Counted from the first letter of the stretch, positions 9,447-18,850 are shown. The stretch is DNA of 64,000 bases from Kineothrix alysoides (GCF_000732725.1 NZ_JPNB01000003.1:372001-436000); one strand, 5' to 3'. Translations and numbers: made by a program. Notes: a model not told the origin generated them from the sequence alone.

Positions 9447-11057
9447 CTATTTGAGTCCCACAATGATTCCATCTGATTCATAATACATAAGAGGGTATTG
9501 GCTGCACAATGCTTCGTCTTCCTTTTTAAATATGTATATAGTATCTTCTTGCAGATTTCCCATACTTGTTTCCAAATTATCATGAATATCTCCTGCTGCG
9601 GCAGAGTGGGCTAAATAAAAATTGTTAACAGTCATTTTATGGAGATAGGCATACTGACCCACATTGTAAAGAATATCATGGTTGTTTGTTACATGAGAAA
9701 CAAATATCACATGCTTTTTATCATTGGCAATTGTCTCCCATAAATCGCCCTGCAGCATACTCTCATATTTCACATCAGACTTAAATTCCAGCCTCTTACT
9801 CCCCAAAACGTTGCTTATATCGTAAATTTGCAGAATCAATAAGATAAATAATATCGGCACAGATACCCACCTTTTCCCAAATGCCTTAGTTGCTCTGGCG
9901 ATAGAATAAAACATAATCAAATATACTGCTCCCCAGATAAATCGTCCGCTGGCACGAAACAACCCCCACCAGGAAACCAATTTACTCGGGTACGGTAGCT
10001 CAAATACTAAATTCCCATTTATTGCAAATAGATGGGAAGCCGAAATCATAACACATGCAACACATATAAAAATATACGCAAAAAAGTGGTATGATATTTT
10101 TGGTTCTTTTCTCCTGAAAATATTCAGAAGGCTATAAAGAATGGAAATGGCAAGCAATATAAATATACCACTTCCTAAATAAGCAAATCCATCTCCTGAA
10201 CCTTCTCCGTAAGCGGATAATGGCGGAAAGAATCTCGACCAGCCCATAGAATTAAAGAAACCGTTCATATTAAAGCTAAATTGTCCTAACCCACCGGCGT
10301 CGAGCTGATGATCATGAGAAAAACCACCTAGCAGGTAAATCATACATAAAGAACCAAAAAGATATGATGGCACAATTAAAAACAGGGAAATATTGCTTCT
10401 ATCTTTTAAAAACCTGGCCAGCAGAAATCCAGCCATGATAATTCCACACATAGGGATATAATATATATGTATCATCGCGCATAATACTCCCATCCCTCCC
10501 CAAACTGCACAACTCCTTATGACCTTTGTTTCACCATCAATGTATTTCAAAGACAGACACCAAGCAAGCAACAGCAGCCATTGGCTGGATAATGCTGTAT
10601 GGAAAAACATACGGGCGATAAATATAGGCGCCATCACGAAGAAAATGCTTCCGACACAAGCAACGACCTCATCACGAATAAAGTGATAAATCAATTTTGC
10701 CGAGAAAACCGCTTGTAAAATAAAGCAAAGAAATCCCCATAGTCCAAAATATTGAAATGTATCCGGCAATATTGGAGATAAAAGCTTGAAAAAAACGGCG
10801 AAAACAGGAATGGAATCCGTAAAAATAACGGAAACATCATTTGGATATGCGATAGTATCCATAAGCCCTATCGGAAACTTCCATTCACTCATGCGGAAAA
10901 ATTCCCATCCGATATAATGCTGCGTCAAGTCTCCGCCCCGCAGCAGCCAGTCGTCGTACAACGGATTGAGAATCTTAACCCCATAAACAGCCACGAAGCA
11001 AATTACTGCTCCCAAGATTGAAAAAAGATAAAGACTATATTTTTTTAAGTGATTCAA
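9447..11057 (-). CDS. polytopic membrane protein, DUF6311/GT-C-like
   Basis: A 536-residue protein with about eleven hydrophobic segments spread over residues 8-415 and a hydrophilic C-terminal tail. The first extracytoplasmic loop after helix 1 carries acidic D/E residues (DDWLLRGGDLTQHYIGWEF), as in GT-C glycosyltransferases that use lipid-linked sugars; from memory this is the DUF6311 family. A role in decorating a surface glycan is plausible but not shown. It ends up next to tRNA-Arg, and its A/T-richer third positions compared with neighbours hint at acquisition. No other glycan gene is beside it. Confidence 0.65.
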   Translation of the reverse strand: MNHLKKYSLYLFSILGAVICFVAVYGVKILNPLYDDWLLRGGDLTQHYIGWEFFRMSEWKFPIGLMDTIAYPNDVSVIFTDSIPVFAVFFKLLSPILPDTFQYFGLWGFLCFILQAVFSAKLIYHFIRDEVVACVGSIFFVMAPIFIARMFFHTALSSQWLLLLAWCLSLKYIDGETKVIRSCAVWGGMGVLCAMIHIYYIPMCGIIMAGFLLARFLKDRSNISLFLIVPSYLFGSLCMIYLLGGFSHDHQLDAGGLGQFSFNMNGFFNSMGWSRFFPPLSAYGEGSGDGFAYLGSGIFILLAISILYSLLNIFRRKEPKISYHFFAYIFICVACVMISASHLFAINGNLVFELPYPSKLVSWWGLFRASGRFIWGAVYLIMFYSIARATKAFGKRWVSVPILFILLILQIYDISNVLGSKRLEFKSDVKYESMLQGDLWETIANDKKHVIFVSHVTNNHDILYNVGQYAYLHKMTVNNFYLAHSAAAGDIHDNLETSMGNLQEDTIYIFKKEDEALCSQYPLMYYESDGIIVGLK

Positions 11058-11100
11058 AACTTGAATTTTCCCCCCCCACCTTTTTAAACGCCTATTAAAA

Positions 11101-11128
11101 AACCCTGCAAGCTTTCACCTGCAGGGTT
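11101..11128 (-). terminator. terminator after tRNA-Arg
   Basis: A 9-bp perfect stem (11101-11109 with 11120-11128) is followed on the minus strand by a TTTTTT run, 26 bp beyond the 3' end of the tRNA. Confidence 0.85.
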
Positions 11129-11153
11129 CTATACGTGCATACCGCACGCTCCA

Positions 11154-11227
11154 CGTGCGCTAGAGGATTCGAACCCCCGACCTTTTGGTCCGTAGCCAAA
11201 CGCTCTATCCAGCTGAGCTAAGCACAC
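11154..11227 (-). tRNA. tRNA-Arg (anticodon ACG)
   Basis: A complete cloverleaf: acceptor GTGTGCT/AGCGCAC with one G-T pair, D-arm GCTC/GAGC, anticodon loop CTACGGA (ACG, to be read as ICG), T-loop TTCGAAT. CCA is not encoded. It has its own terminator and is the kind of site integrative elements use. Confidence 0.96.
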
Positions 11228-11303
11228 ATCCGTTGCAAACGTCATTCTCGTTCGCAACGATTTTTATTTTACATGCTTCTCATATAAATGTCAAGTACCA
11301 AGC

Positions 11304-12692
11304 TTAAAAAACTTCATTTCCCGGGAATGAAGGAATTCCTGCAAATCCTTTCGCCAAATCCTCGTCCGAAGGGACATAATCCGACATTTCTCCATTATGG
11401 AATTTCTCATAAGCCACCATATCAAAATATCCGGTACCGGTAAGCCCGAATACAATGGTCTTTTCTTCACCCGTCTCCTTGCATTTCAGCGCTTCATCAA
11501 TTGCAACTTTTATTGCATGAGAACTTTCCGGAGCAGGAAGGATACCTTCCACCCTTGCGAACTGTTCCGCCGCCTCGAAGACAGACGTCTGCTCTACAGC
11601 CACCGCTTCCAACAAACCGTCATGGTACAGCCTGGAAACGACAGAGCTCATTCCGTGGTAACGTAAACCTCCCGCATGATTCGGTGCGGGCATAAATCCG
11701 CTTCCCAGCGTATACATCTTCGCAAGCGGACATACCTTTCCCGTATCGCAGAAATCATATACATACTTTCCTCTCGTAAGGCTGGGGCAGGATGCCGGTT
11801 CTACCGCTATGATTCGATAATCCGCTTCACCCCTCAGCTTTTCCCCTACAAAAGGAGAAATCAATCCTCCCAAGTTGGAGCCGCCTCCCGCACATCCTAT
11901 GATAATATCCGGCTTAATATCGTATTTCTTGAAGGCAGCCTTCGTCTCTTCACCGATAATCGATTGATGTAAAAGTACCTGAGACAGCACGCTTCCAAGT
12001 ACATAGCGATAACCCTCCATACCGGTAGCTGCCTCTACCGCTTCGGAGATCGCGCAGCCGAGGCTTCCGCCCGTTCCGGGGAACTCCTCCAGAATCTTAC
12101 GGCCCACATTCGTCGTATCGGATGGAGAAGGCGTAACCTTAGCTCCATAGGTGCGCATTACTTCACGGCGAAACGGCTTCTGTTCGTAGGAAACCTTTAC
12201 CATGTATACACGGCAGTCCAAATCAAAGTACGAGCACGCCATGGAAAGGGCTGTTCCCCACTGTCCCGCTCCGGTCTCTGTAGTTACACCCTTCAAGCCT
12301 TGTTCCTTCGCATAATAAGCTTGTGCGATGGCGGAGTTTAATTTATGGCTTCCGCTTGTATTGTTTCCTTCAAATTTATAATAGATTTTCGCAGGCGTTC
12401 CCAGCTTTTTCTCCAGGCAATAAGCGCGAACAAGGGGCGCCGGGCGATACATCTTATAAAAGTTCCTGATTTCCTCAGGAATATCGATATAAGCATCGGT
12501 ATCATTCAGCTCCTGCCTTACCAACTCATCGCAGAACACACCTTGGAGTTCCTCAAAGCTCATCGGCTTCAAGGTTCCCGGATTCAATAACGGTTCGGGT
12601 TTATTTTTCATATCCGCACGCACGTTATACCACTGCTTCGGCATCTCGCTTTCTTCCAGATATATTTTATACGGTATCTTCTTTTCTGACAT
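11304..12692 (-). CDS. trpB: TrpB2-type tryptophan synthase beta chain-like PLP enzyme
   Basis: The 462-residue length and N-terminal extension are those of the TrpB2 branch, which makes tryptophan from indole and serine and is often present without a partner TrpA. The PLP lysine is K117 in NTSGSHKLNSA, and the phosphate-binding loop is GCAGGGSNLGG. The sequence is continuous and looks intact. There are no other trp genes in the window, so it may salvage indole rather than serve a full pathway. A CTCC-rich stretch just before the ATG (minus strand GAGGAGAAAT) is a good ribosome-binding site. No T-box or tryptophan leader was seen in the roughly 190 bp upstream. Confidence 0.9.
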   Translation of the reverse strand: MSEKKIPYKIYLEESEMPKQWYNVRADMKNKPEPLLNPGTLKPMSFEELQGVFCDELVRQELNDTDAYIDIPEEIRNFYKMYRPAPLVRAYCLEKKLGTPAKIYYKFEGNNTSGSHKLNSAIAQAYYAKEQGLKGVTTETGAGQWGTALSMACSYFDLDCRVYMVKVSYEQKPFRREVMRTYGAKVTPSPSDTTNVGRKILEEFPGTGGSLGCAISEAVEAATGMEGYRYVLGSVLSQVLLHQSIIGEETKAAFKKYDIKPDIIIGCAGGGSNLGGLISPFVGEKLRGEADYRIIAVEPASCPSLTRGKYVYDFCDTGKVCPLAKMYTLGSGFMPAPNHAGGLRYHGMSSVVSRLYHDGLLEAVAVEQTSVFEAAEQFARVEGILPAPESSHAIKVAIDEALKCKETGEEKTIVFGLTGTGYFDMVAYEKFHNGEMSDYVPSDEDLAKGFAGIPSFPGNEVF

Positions 12693-12886
12693 TTTATTTC
12701 TCCTCTCGGGACTTTATTGTTTTAATGCAATACAGCGCAACTTAAATCAAGTTTATTAAAAGCAGCGGACAATGTCAACCTTTTTTGATGTTACTTTCAG
12801 GTACACATAGTAGAGCCTAACGCAAACTAATAATTCTCACATAGAAAGAGACCCGTAAAACTTACATCTTTTTGTTGGGCGGGTGT

Positions 12887-14452
12887 TCATAAACTGCTAC
12901 TTTTGCGAAAAATCTTTATTAAAGTATTGCATAATAATAGAAATAATGATGTATAGGTTGAATATAATACAACTTTCACGGTAACAGGATACCATACAAT
13001 CATGTAACCCCATGTAGCTCCATTAAATAAAAATCTTGGTAAAAAATATACGATGCTGCTTATCATAACAAAGATAATTGATATAACAGATATTTTTATA
13101 ACAGCTTTTTTATTTAGTGAATAAAGCTTTTCTTTCTTTGTTGCAAACCGATAAATTGAACTCATAAGCGAGTATAAGTTTACACATATAGCAAAGAACA
13201 ATATGAAAATTATCGCTATGCAAATCTGATCTATCTTTTGATTATAATCTGCAACACTTGTATAACTACTTTGACTATTAGAAAATAGCTTTATAATAGA
13301 TTGCGCAATATCCATAGCGTATGTCGTATTTGTATTACATAAGATTGCCACACCTATTTTTTCATCTGGTCTAAATATTATAAAGGAAGAAAAATTAGGG
13401 TTGGAACCGCTGTGAAGAATTTCTGTCCCCGCATTATCGTATACTATCCAGCCAGCAGCATAGGCCATTCCTTCCCCAAAAGTATCCACACTCAGATTGG
13501 GATATTGTGACTGTGCAATTAATTTCGTATCCAGTAAAGATGATTTGCCTGTGTCCATCTGAATTTTCAACCATGCAGCCATATCATCGGCGCTGGAAAT
13601 GATATAACCCGCCGGTTTATTCCCTTCATACCAAGGAGCATTGTAATACTGCTGCGATAAGAAGCCTAATTTATATCCGGATGCCAATTGGGTTGAATTC
13701 GCCTTGCTTTTAAACATATAGGTATTGCATAGTCCTGCGGCATCCAGCACATATTTTTGAATATAATCCTCATATTTTTTTCCTGAGGCCTCTTCAATAA
13801 GCAGTCCTAAAACATCATAGTTAATGGTTGCATATGCGTATTTAGTACCAGGCTTACTTGCTAATTCCAGGCCAACGACCGTTCTGACGGTCTTTTCAAT
13901 TGCATCATCATTTTCTTCATTCAGTTCAGGAATCCTGTAAATCGTATTGGATGAGATTCCGCTTGTGTGATGCAGGAATTCTGCAATGGTCACGTCGGTC
14001 TCTTTACCGTTATAAAGGAGTTTCAGCCATGGTATGTATTTTGAAATAGGATCCTCCAGATTTATCAGGCCGTCTTTTTGTAATTGCAACACTCCGAGAG
14101 CTGTAAAAGCCTTACTGTTTGAAGCAAGTTGAAATAAAGTATCGGATGTAACTTTATCGCCAGTTTCTATATTGGCATAACCGAATCCCGCTTTATATGC
14201 CGTTTCTCCGCCTTTGACAATCGCCACTGATAATCCGGGAATCTTCCCTTGCCTCATTTTATTTATTATCAGTTTCTCAACTTCCGAAAAAAGGGTTCGC
14301 GTATCCACGTCGATTTTGGTATCAGTCTGCCTGTCATTAGGGTGAATAATCTGTTTAACATTCCGAGATATAAACATATATCCGGAAATAAAAAGCAGAA
14401 TTAATGTTATACTTATGATAAATATAGCTTTTTTTGAACTTTTACTTTTCAT
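12887..14452 (-). CDS. membrane-anchored beta-lactamase-family serine hydrolase
   Basis: From the ATG at 14452 (GGAGGAAGGA directly upstream) the protein has 521 residues. An N-terminal membrane anchor (about 9-27) is followed by an extracellular class C beta-lactamase/esterase-like domain (55-365) with the nucleophile motif S111-N-S-K114 and H347-S-G349, and then three or four C-terminal membrane helices (385-520). The second motif, normally Y-x-N, reads Y207-A-T209, so the Asn is replaced. Homologues are penicillin-binding-like esterases, D-amino-acid peptidases and bacteriocin-immunity-like proteins; the substrate cannot be told. The reading frame continues upstream into unrelated coding debris, so a longer start would be wrong. 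Confidence 0.85.
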   Translation of the reverse strand: MKSKSSKKAIFIISITLILLFISGYMFISRNVKQIIHPNDRQTDTKIDVDTRTLFSEVEKLIINKMRQGKIPGLSVAIVKGGETAYKAGFGYANIETGDKVTSDTLFQLASNSKAFTALGVLQLQKDGLINLEDPISKYIPWLKLLYNGKETDVTIAEFLHHTSGISSNTIYRIPELNEENDDAIEKTVRTVVGLELASKPGTKYAYATINYDVLGLLIEEASGKKYEDYIQKYVLDAAGLCNTYMFKSKANSTQLASGYKLGFLSQQYYNAPWYEGNKPAGYIISSADDMAAWLKIQMDTGKSSLLDTKLIAQSQYPNLSVDTFGEGMAYAAGWIVYDNAGTEILHSGSNPNFSSFIIFRPDEKIGVAILCNTNTTYAMDIAQSIIKLFSNSQSSYTSVADYNQKIDQICIAIIFILFFAICVNLYSLMSSIYRFATKKEKLYSLNKKAVIKISVISIIFVMISSIVYFLPRFLFNGATWGYMIVWYPVTVKVVLYSTYTSLFLLLCNTLIKIFRKSSSL

Positions 14453-14455
14453 TCC

Positions 14456-14572
14456 TTCCTCCTGATTCCATTTTTTCTTCCCCGCATCAGCAGGTTTTTC
14501 CGCATTCCTAGGAATTGCCCATATATGATCGAAGCAGGTGGCTGCCTGCTGTACGGACATATAATCAAGCGT
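14456..14572 (-). pseudogene. remnant of a small HTH/excisionase-like gene
   Basis: In the frame upstream of the serine hydrolase the text reads LDYMSVQQAA and then WAIPRNAEKPADAGKKK. These resemble the first and last parts of the small helix-turn-helix (MerR/excisionase-like) proteins common in Lachnospiraceae, with the middle, including the HTH, deleted. It now runs in frame into the hydrolase gene. Recognition is from memory of the family. Confidence 0.5.
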
Positions 14573-14720
14573 TTTATAATTACTTCGTTGCACATCTATA
14601 GCTTGTAGTGTATATGCCAAATCGAATAAAATCAATAGAATAAATCTTAATATTATATGTATAAGAAAACAAGAGGTATTGTTCAGAGGGAATTACAGTC
14701 ATACCCTGACCGGGCCAAGG

Positions 14721-14838
14721 CGCATGAGATTTTTTTGTTGCCCTGATCAAGAGCTTGAAGCACATGGATGAACTAGACAGACCGATTGTTCCGGCGCTGG
14801 TTGAACGAATTGAAATCGATGAAAGTGCCAACACGTTT
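14721..14838 (+). pseudogene. possible C-terminal remnant of a serine recombinase
   Basis: The plus-strand frame contains FVALIKSLKHMDELD followed by VPALVERIEIDES, similar in pattern to the C-terminal region of large serine recombinases (a segment with LIK..., ELD..., L.ERIEV.E). It has no start and runs into the antisense of the EAL gene end. With the HTH remnant beside it, this suggests a deleted mobile element. Weak evidence. Confidence 0.35.
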
Positions 14839-14840
14839 TT

Positions 14841-16580
14841 CTACATTGCCACTTTCCCCTTCTGATTCTTTTTATATTTCTTTCTCACTGCCAAAAGTTC
14901 CGATATTTCCTGCGCAGAGGAATAGCATTTTTCCCTACTGTCCGCTATGGCCGCCGTTACCGACAATAGCGGAAAACGTTCCAGTTCCCCTTGTCTGTTC
15001 GGAGTCTCAATGTATCCGTTTCTACGGTCTTCCGGCGAATAATAGCTGTGTACCCTTTCCTCGTAATCCTTTATAATCCTCGAGCAAAGGTACTCACAGT
15101 TATGCTGCTTGAATATAGCTACGAAATCATCACCGCCGATATGCCCTACAAAATCTTCTTCAGATATATTGCTCTTTAATATCTCGGCAAATTCCTTAAT
15201 TGCAAGATCGCCCTTTCCGAAGCCATAAACGTCGTTAAAGGCTTTGAAATTATCCAGGTCGAAATATACCACCGTATATTTTTCTTCACTGCGTATCGCC
15301 TTTTCGATTTCCTCTTCTATTAGGAGATTTCCCGGAAGCTCCGTTAAAGGATTTTGCAATTTTGCCGCAGTTACTGCTATTTCTATCGTCTTTTGCAGAA
15401 GGTCCTTGACCGTCACTATTCCACCGTATTCTCCTGCGTTAGTCACCACTACAAAGTCGTAAAGGCACTCGTTTTCTCTTTCCATAGCACTGTTGGCAAC
15501 CGCGCTGATGGATGACATGCGGTCAACCATCAAAAACCTTTTCTCCATGATAGAGCCTATTTTTTTCCTCTGATGAAGGCTGAAACCGTATCTTCCTCCC
15601 AGGCACTGGCTAAGCTTATCCCTTGTTACGATTCCCATAGACCTATTGTTATTATCTATTACCGTCACTCCCTGAATATCGGGATTTTTATCGAACAGCA
15701 CAGCGACCTCCTCCACCATCATATGAAAGGGAACCGTCTTTCCGAAGGCACTGATATTATGGATGTAATATTTCTCCACCCCCATATGGATTCCGCTGTT
15801 CTTCCTCGCATTGCATTTTCTTATGATGGAAAGCACTTGATGATCCAGTGTGTCTATTACCTCTCCGGGACGTCCAAGCAAAAAGCCTTGTCCATAATGG
15901 ACTCCAACTTCTATGAGCGCATCCAGTTCTTCCTCCGCTTCGATTCCTTCTGCAATCAAAAACATTCCCAAGCTGTCGGTGAGTCCCACCAGACTCTTTA
16001 TCAGGGCGCGTTTCATTCCGTCATTGTGGACATTCTGAACTAATTTCCTATCCAGCTTTATAAAATGAGGCTTTATATCACAAATCAGGTTCAGTCCGGA
16101 ATAGCAGGAGCCCACGTCATCCAGCGCGATTTCATACCCCTGCTGTTTATAGTGAGCAACCGTTGCCTGAAATGCTTCGCTTTCTTTTACCGAGCAGTTT
16201 TCCGTTATCTCTATAATTACCTGCTCCGGAGAAACATGATAAGTATCCAAATGCTCCTTCGTAAATCCCTGCCGGAATTTGGCATCGTGCATTACAAGAG
16301 GATTCACATTTAAAAACAGCTTTTTTTTATAGCTTCTTGCTTCAAATAAAGTGCTTAAGGACTTTGTCCTGCATAGTTTCTCCAGCTCCCAGATTCTTTC
16401 CTGCAACACCGCCTGCTCGAATAGCATTTCTATATTTTTGATTACAGAATCGCCCAAGATACGGCTCAACGCCTCGAATCCCAGAATATCCCCGTCCCGC
16501 AGGGAGACAATTGGTTGGAATACCGACCTTATCCTCTTCTCCTCAATAATATTGTCCAATTCCAGCTTCCAATCTACCAT
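14841..16580 (-). CDS. EAL - CBS pair - GGDEF protein
   Basis: About 579 residues. The N-terminal EAL domain (5-240) keeps all the hallmark positions: FEALSR, NVNP, EITE, LDDVGSCYSG, IKLDRK, IAEGIE and YGQGFLLGRP, so c-di-GMP hydrolysis is likely. A pair of CBS repeats (about 265-390) may bind a nucleotide. The C-terminal GGDEF domain (about 400-570) has DLDNFKAFNDVYG and a variant signature GGDDF, so cyclase activity is doubtful. I use the ATG at 16580 with AGAGG upstream; a TTG at 16598 would give a 4-bp overlap with the HD gene, to which it is coupled either way. Confidence 0.9.
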   Translation of the reverse strand: MVDWKLELDNIIEEKRIRSVFQPIVSLRDGDILGFEALSRILGDSVIKNIEMLFEQAVLQERIWELEKLCRTKSLSTLFEARSYKKKLFLNVNPLVMHDAKFRQGFTKEHLDTYHVSPEQVIIEITENCSVKESEAFQATVAHYKQQGYEIALDDVGSCYSGLNLICDIKPHFIKLDRKLVQNVHNDGMKRALIKSLVGLTDSLGMFLIAEGIEAEEELDALIEVGVHYGQGFLLGRPGEVIDTLDHQVLSIIRKCNARKNSGIHMGVEKYYIHNISAFGKTVPFHMMVEEVAVLFDKNPDIQGVTVIDNNNRSMGIVTRDKLSQCLGGRYGFSLHQRKKIGSIMEKRFLMVDRMSSISAVANSAMERENECLYDFVVVTNAGEYGGIVTVKDLLQKTIEIAVTAAKLQNPLTELPGNLLIEEEIEKAIRSEEKYTVVYFDLDNFKAFNDVYGFGKGDLAIKEFAEILKSNISEEDFVGHIGGDDFVAIFKQHNCEYLCSRIIKDYEERVHSYYSPEDRRNGYIETPNRQGELERFPLLSVTAAIADSREKCYSSAQEISELLAVRKKYKKNQKGKVAM

Positions 16581-16594
16581 TTTCGCTTTGCCTC

Positions 16595-17260
16595 TCAACA
16601 GATTTTATTACCGTTCGCATTTAATTTGAACTGCATCCCGAGGATTTCCGATGCTCGTTTGCACATCAGCATTCTTTGTAGGAATATTTCAAAATAATCC
16701 ATAATAGAGCAGATTTCTTCGTCCAATTCTATGTTCAGACGAATAGCTTTTTTGTCCGCATGGATTTCCAGTTCTGAGGATATGGCTGCATAGTTTACTC
16801 TATCGTGTTTGTCAAAGGTAGAAATGTTCTGATTTCTTACCCTATTTCTCCGCACATCAGTCTTATCCGCCAATATCAACGCTGCCGACACCTCGTCCAC
16901 CGCCGTTCCAGTGCTCTCGTCATGCTGCCCGATAGCGCTTACCACCACTGCTATATCTTTATAATCCATTCCCATATCGCGCAGTATCTGAAACGCCATC
17001 AGGGCGCCGCTGTGAGCGTGATCCGAACGGTTTATGCTGTTTCCTATATCGTGCATATATCCTGCTATCCTAGCCAGCTCGATAACATTCTTCCCATAAC
17101 CCGATTCCCTCAGTATCTTTCCCGCCGTCTCTGCTACCTTCGCCGCGTGCCTCTCCGAATGTTCTGTATATCCCATGGTTCCGAGGGTATCATTTCCTTT
17201 CTTTATATAGGCGTTAATTTCCTCCGAATCCTTTATCATCTTATATGTGACCTGCTTCAA
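16595..17260 (-). CDS. HD-domain phosphohydrolase
   Basis: The 221 residues carry a metal-dependent HD domain: H in EHSERHA, then GYMHDIGNSINRSDHAHSG (HD pair about residues 70-71) and a later D in LADKTD. This layout is common in nucleotide phosphohydrolases. It lacks a GYP signature. It sits directly upstream of the EAL-CBS-GGDEF gene with end-to-start overlap, so the pair is co-transcribed, but its substrate is not evident. Confidence 0.82.
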   Translation of the reverse strand: MKQVTYKMIKDSEEINAYIKKGNDTLGTMGYTEHSERHAAKVAETAGKILRESGYGKNVIELARIAGYMHDIGNSINRSDHAHSGALMAFQILRDMGMDYKDIAVVVSAIGQHDESTGTAVDEVSAALILADKTDVRRNRVRNQNISTFDKHDRVNYAAISSELEIHADKKAIRLNIELDEEICSIMDYFEIFLQRMLMCKRASEILGMQFKLNANGNKIC

Positions 17261-17422
17261 TATTATCTTATCTCCTTTGCATTTCTTTATGAGCGTTCTT
17301 TACTCAATGAGTATATTTTACTCATTTCATCCCATAGATGTTATTATTTCCCATAGTAATATATTTATTTTTTCACAGCTATCCTTCTTATCTTAAGATT
17401 GGGTAAAATCCATGTAAAAAAA

Positions 17423-17484
17423 GTGTGCTTCGCGCAGCTGCGCATCCATTGTTTATGTAATAGGAGCATTTTCCTATTACATAA
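17423..17484. repeat. extragenic repeat, copy A (with hairpin)
   Basis: Contains GCGC-AGCTGCGCATCCAT followed by a perfect 13-bp inverted repeat (17453-17465 with 17472-17484, arm TTATGTAATAGGA). Closely related text occurs at 62356-62432 and, without the hairpin, at 18851-18893. The hairpin plus A/T ends could act as a terminator between the GGDEF and HD genes. Confidence 0.75.
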
Positions 17485-17508
17485 AAAAGAGAGCGGTAAT
17501 ACGCCCTC

Positions 17509-18705
17509 CTATTCCCCATATTCCTTCACGCAATTCCTTCCGTCCCGCTTCGCTTCATACAATGCTTCGTCCGCCTTGCAGATAAAGCCGCGCATTTCCG
17601 AATTGTCTGCACTTCCCGGAATCTCTGTGTATACTCCTATACTGACCGTAAGGAATCCCTGTGCCGTATCCTGCCTTTCAAAATGGCTCTGTTCCACCGT
17701 TTCCCGCAGGTTCTCGGCGTAAGCAAGGGCCTGTTCCTTTGTGCAGCCGAAGATGAAGATTACAAATTCCTCCCCGCCATAGCGAACAATTTTCGCCGTC
17801 TCGGCAGGAAGACACTTTTTCATGATTCTCGATATTTTTACAAGGCACTCGTCGCCTTGCTGATGTCCGTATGTATCGTTATATTGCTTGAAATAATCTA
17901 TATCCAGCATCAGACAGGCTAACGGCTTTTTCTCCATCTTATCGATGCTGTCATGGAAGCGCAGATGAACGATTTCTGCCAAATAACGCCTATTGTACAA
18001 TCCGGTCAAACTGTCCACGATGATTTCCCGATTCAGGCGCTCGTTGGCCATAGAAAGCTCCTTGTTCTGTTCGTCGATAGTTTTCTGATTCTTGTAGTTT
18101 CTCGCTCTATACCAATTGAAATAAACGGAGACAGCCACGGAAATGACAGCAATAAAGAAACCGTTCATCCTCTGATAAAAGATATTTTCTTCTCCGGCAG
18201 GAGCCGGAAAATAGGGAAGCCCTGCACTGAATACCACAAAGGCCGATGAAAAAGTCAGAATGCTCTGCCATGGTTCCAGCACAGCCAGCGCCGCAATCAT
18301 CAAAAGTATATAGGTATATACCGTCAGACCGTCCCCCCGGAAGCGGTCGAACAAAGTGACCCCGCCGGCCCACATCACGGTAAACATCACATAGATAAAT
18401 CCCAGATTTCTATATAAGATATACTGCTTGAATTTCTTCACTTCCCACAAAATATCCAGTCCTATAAAAACCACCGTCACAGCCAGCATGCCCGCATACA
18501 AAAGAAGATATCCTACTTCCGTTTCCGCGCTGAAAATTCCCTTCGCTTTCCTTGCCGATAGAAATATCAGTCCGAATTCACATACACAGATAATGAGCCG
18601 CATAATATGATACGACTGCTTCGAATAGTAAAATAATTCTTCCTCTACGTCTTTTCCATACCTTCCGCCCGGACACAAGCCTAAATACGTTAAAGCTTTT
18701 TTCAT
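17509..18705 (-). CDS. membrane-bound diguanylate cyclase (GGDEF)
   Basis: From the ATG at 18705 (GGGAGAG upstream) the protein has 398 residues: about six membrane helices (30-205), a coiled-coil linker (NEERLNREI-like, about 215-235) and a GGDEF domain with DIDYFKQYNDTYGHQQGD and the active-site variant YGGEEF, compatible with c-di-GMP synthesis. The R-x2-D inhibitory site is not evident. The frame runs 37 codons further upstream, but that stretch overlaps a terminator and has no ribosome site. It probably senses something through its membrane domain (MASE-like, not identified). Confidence 0.9.
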   Translation of the reverse strand: MKKALTYLGLCPGGRYGKDVEEELFYYSKQSYHIMRLIICVCEFGLIFLSARKAKGIFSAETEVGYLLLYAGMLAVTVVFIGLDILWEVKKFKQYILYRNLGFIYVMFTVMWAGGVTLFDRFRGDGLTVYTYILLMIAALAVLEPWQSILTFSSAFVVFSAGLPYFPAPAGEENIFYQRMNGFFIAVISVAVSVYFNWYRARNYKNQKTIDEQNKELSMANERLNREIIVDSLTGLYNRRYLAEIVHLRFHDSIDKMEKKPLACLMLDIDYFKQYNDTYGHQQGDECLVKISRIMKKCLPAETAKIVRYGGEEFVIFIFGCTKEQALAYAENLRETVEQSHFERQDTAQGFLTVSIGVYTEIPGSADNSEMRGFICKADEALYEAKRDGRNCVKEYGE

Positions 18706-18740
18706 GTAACTCTCCCTGACTCTTACCGTCTTTTTACACA

Positions 18741-18782
18741 AAAAGACATATAAAACCAGCCCTCCGGTTTCACATGTCTTTT
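18741..18782 (-). terminator. terminator after the GH13 gene
   Basis: Outer stem AAAAGACAT (18741-18749 with 18774-18782) with a further AAACC/GGTTT pairing inside, and a T-run on the minus strand. It lies between the GH13 stop and the start of the downstream GGDEF gene. Confidence 0.75.
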
Positions 18783-18850
18783 GTATTGCTGAAATTATAT
18801 GTTTATTTTTGTACAATAAAAGTGTGTTTCACACACTCCCGCGGCCAAGG

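Noticed and set aside
12693-12886. T-box or tryptophan leader before trpB2
   Set aside because: No T-box core or leader peptide pattern is visible in the upstream gap.
12887-14635. Serine hydrolase with a 61-residue longer N-terminus
   Set aside because: The extension is a remnant of another gene; the ATG at 14452 has a strong ribosome site and directly precedes the membrane anchor.
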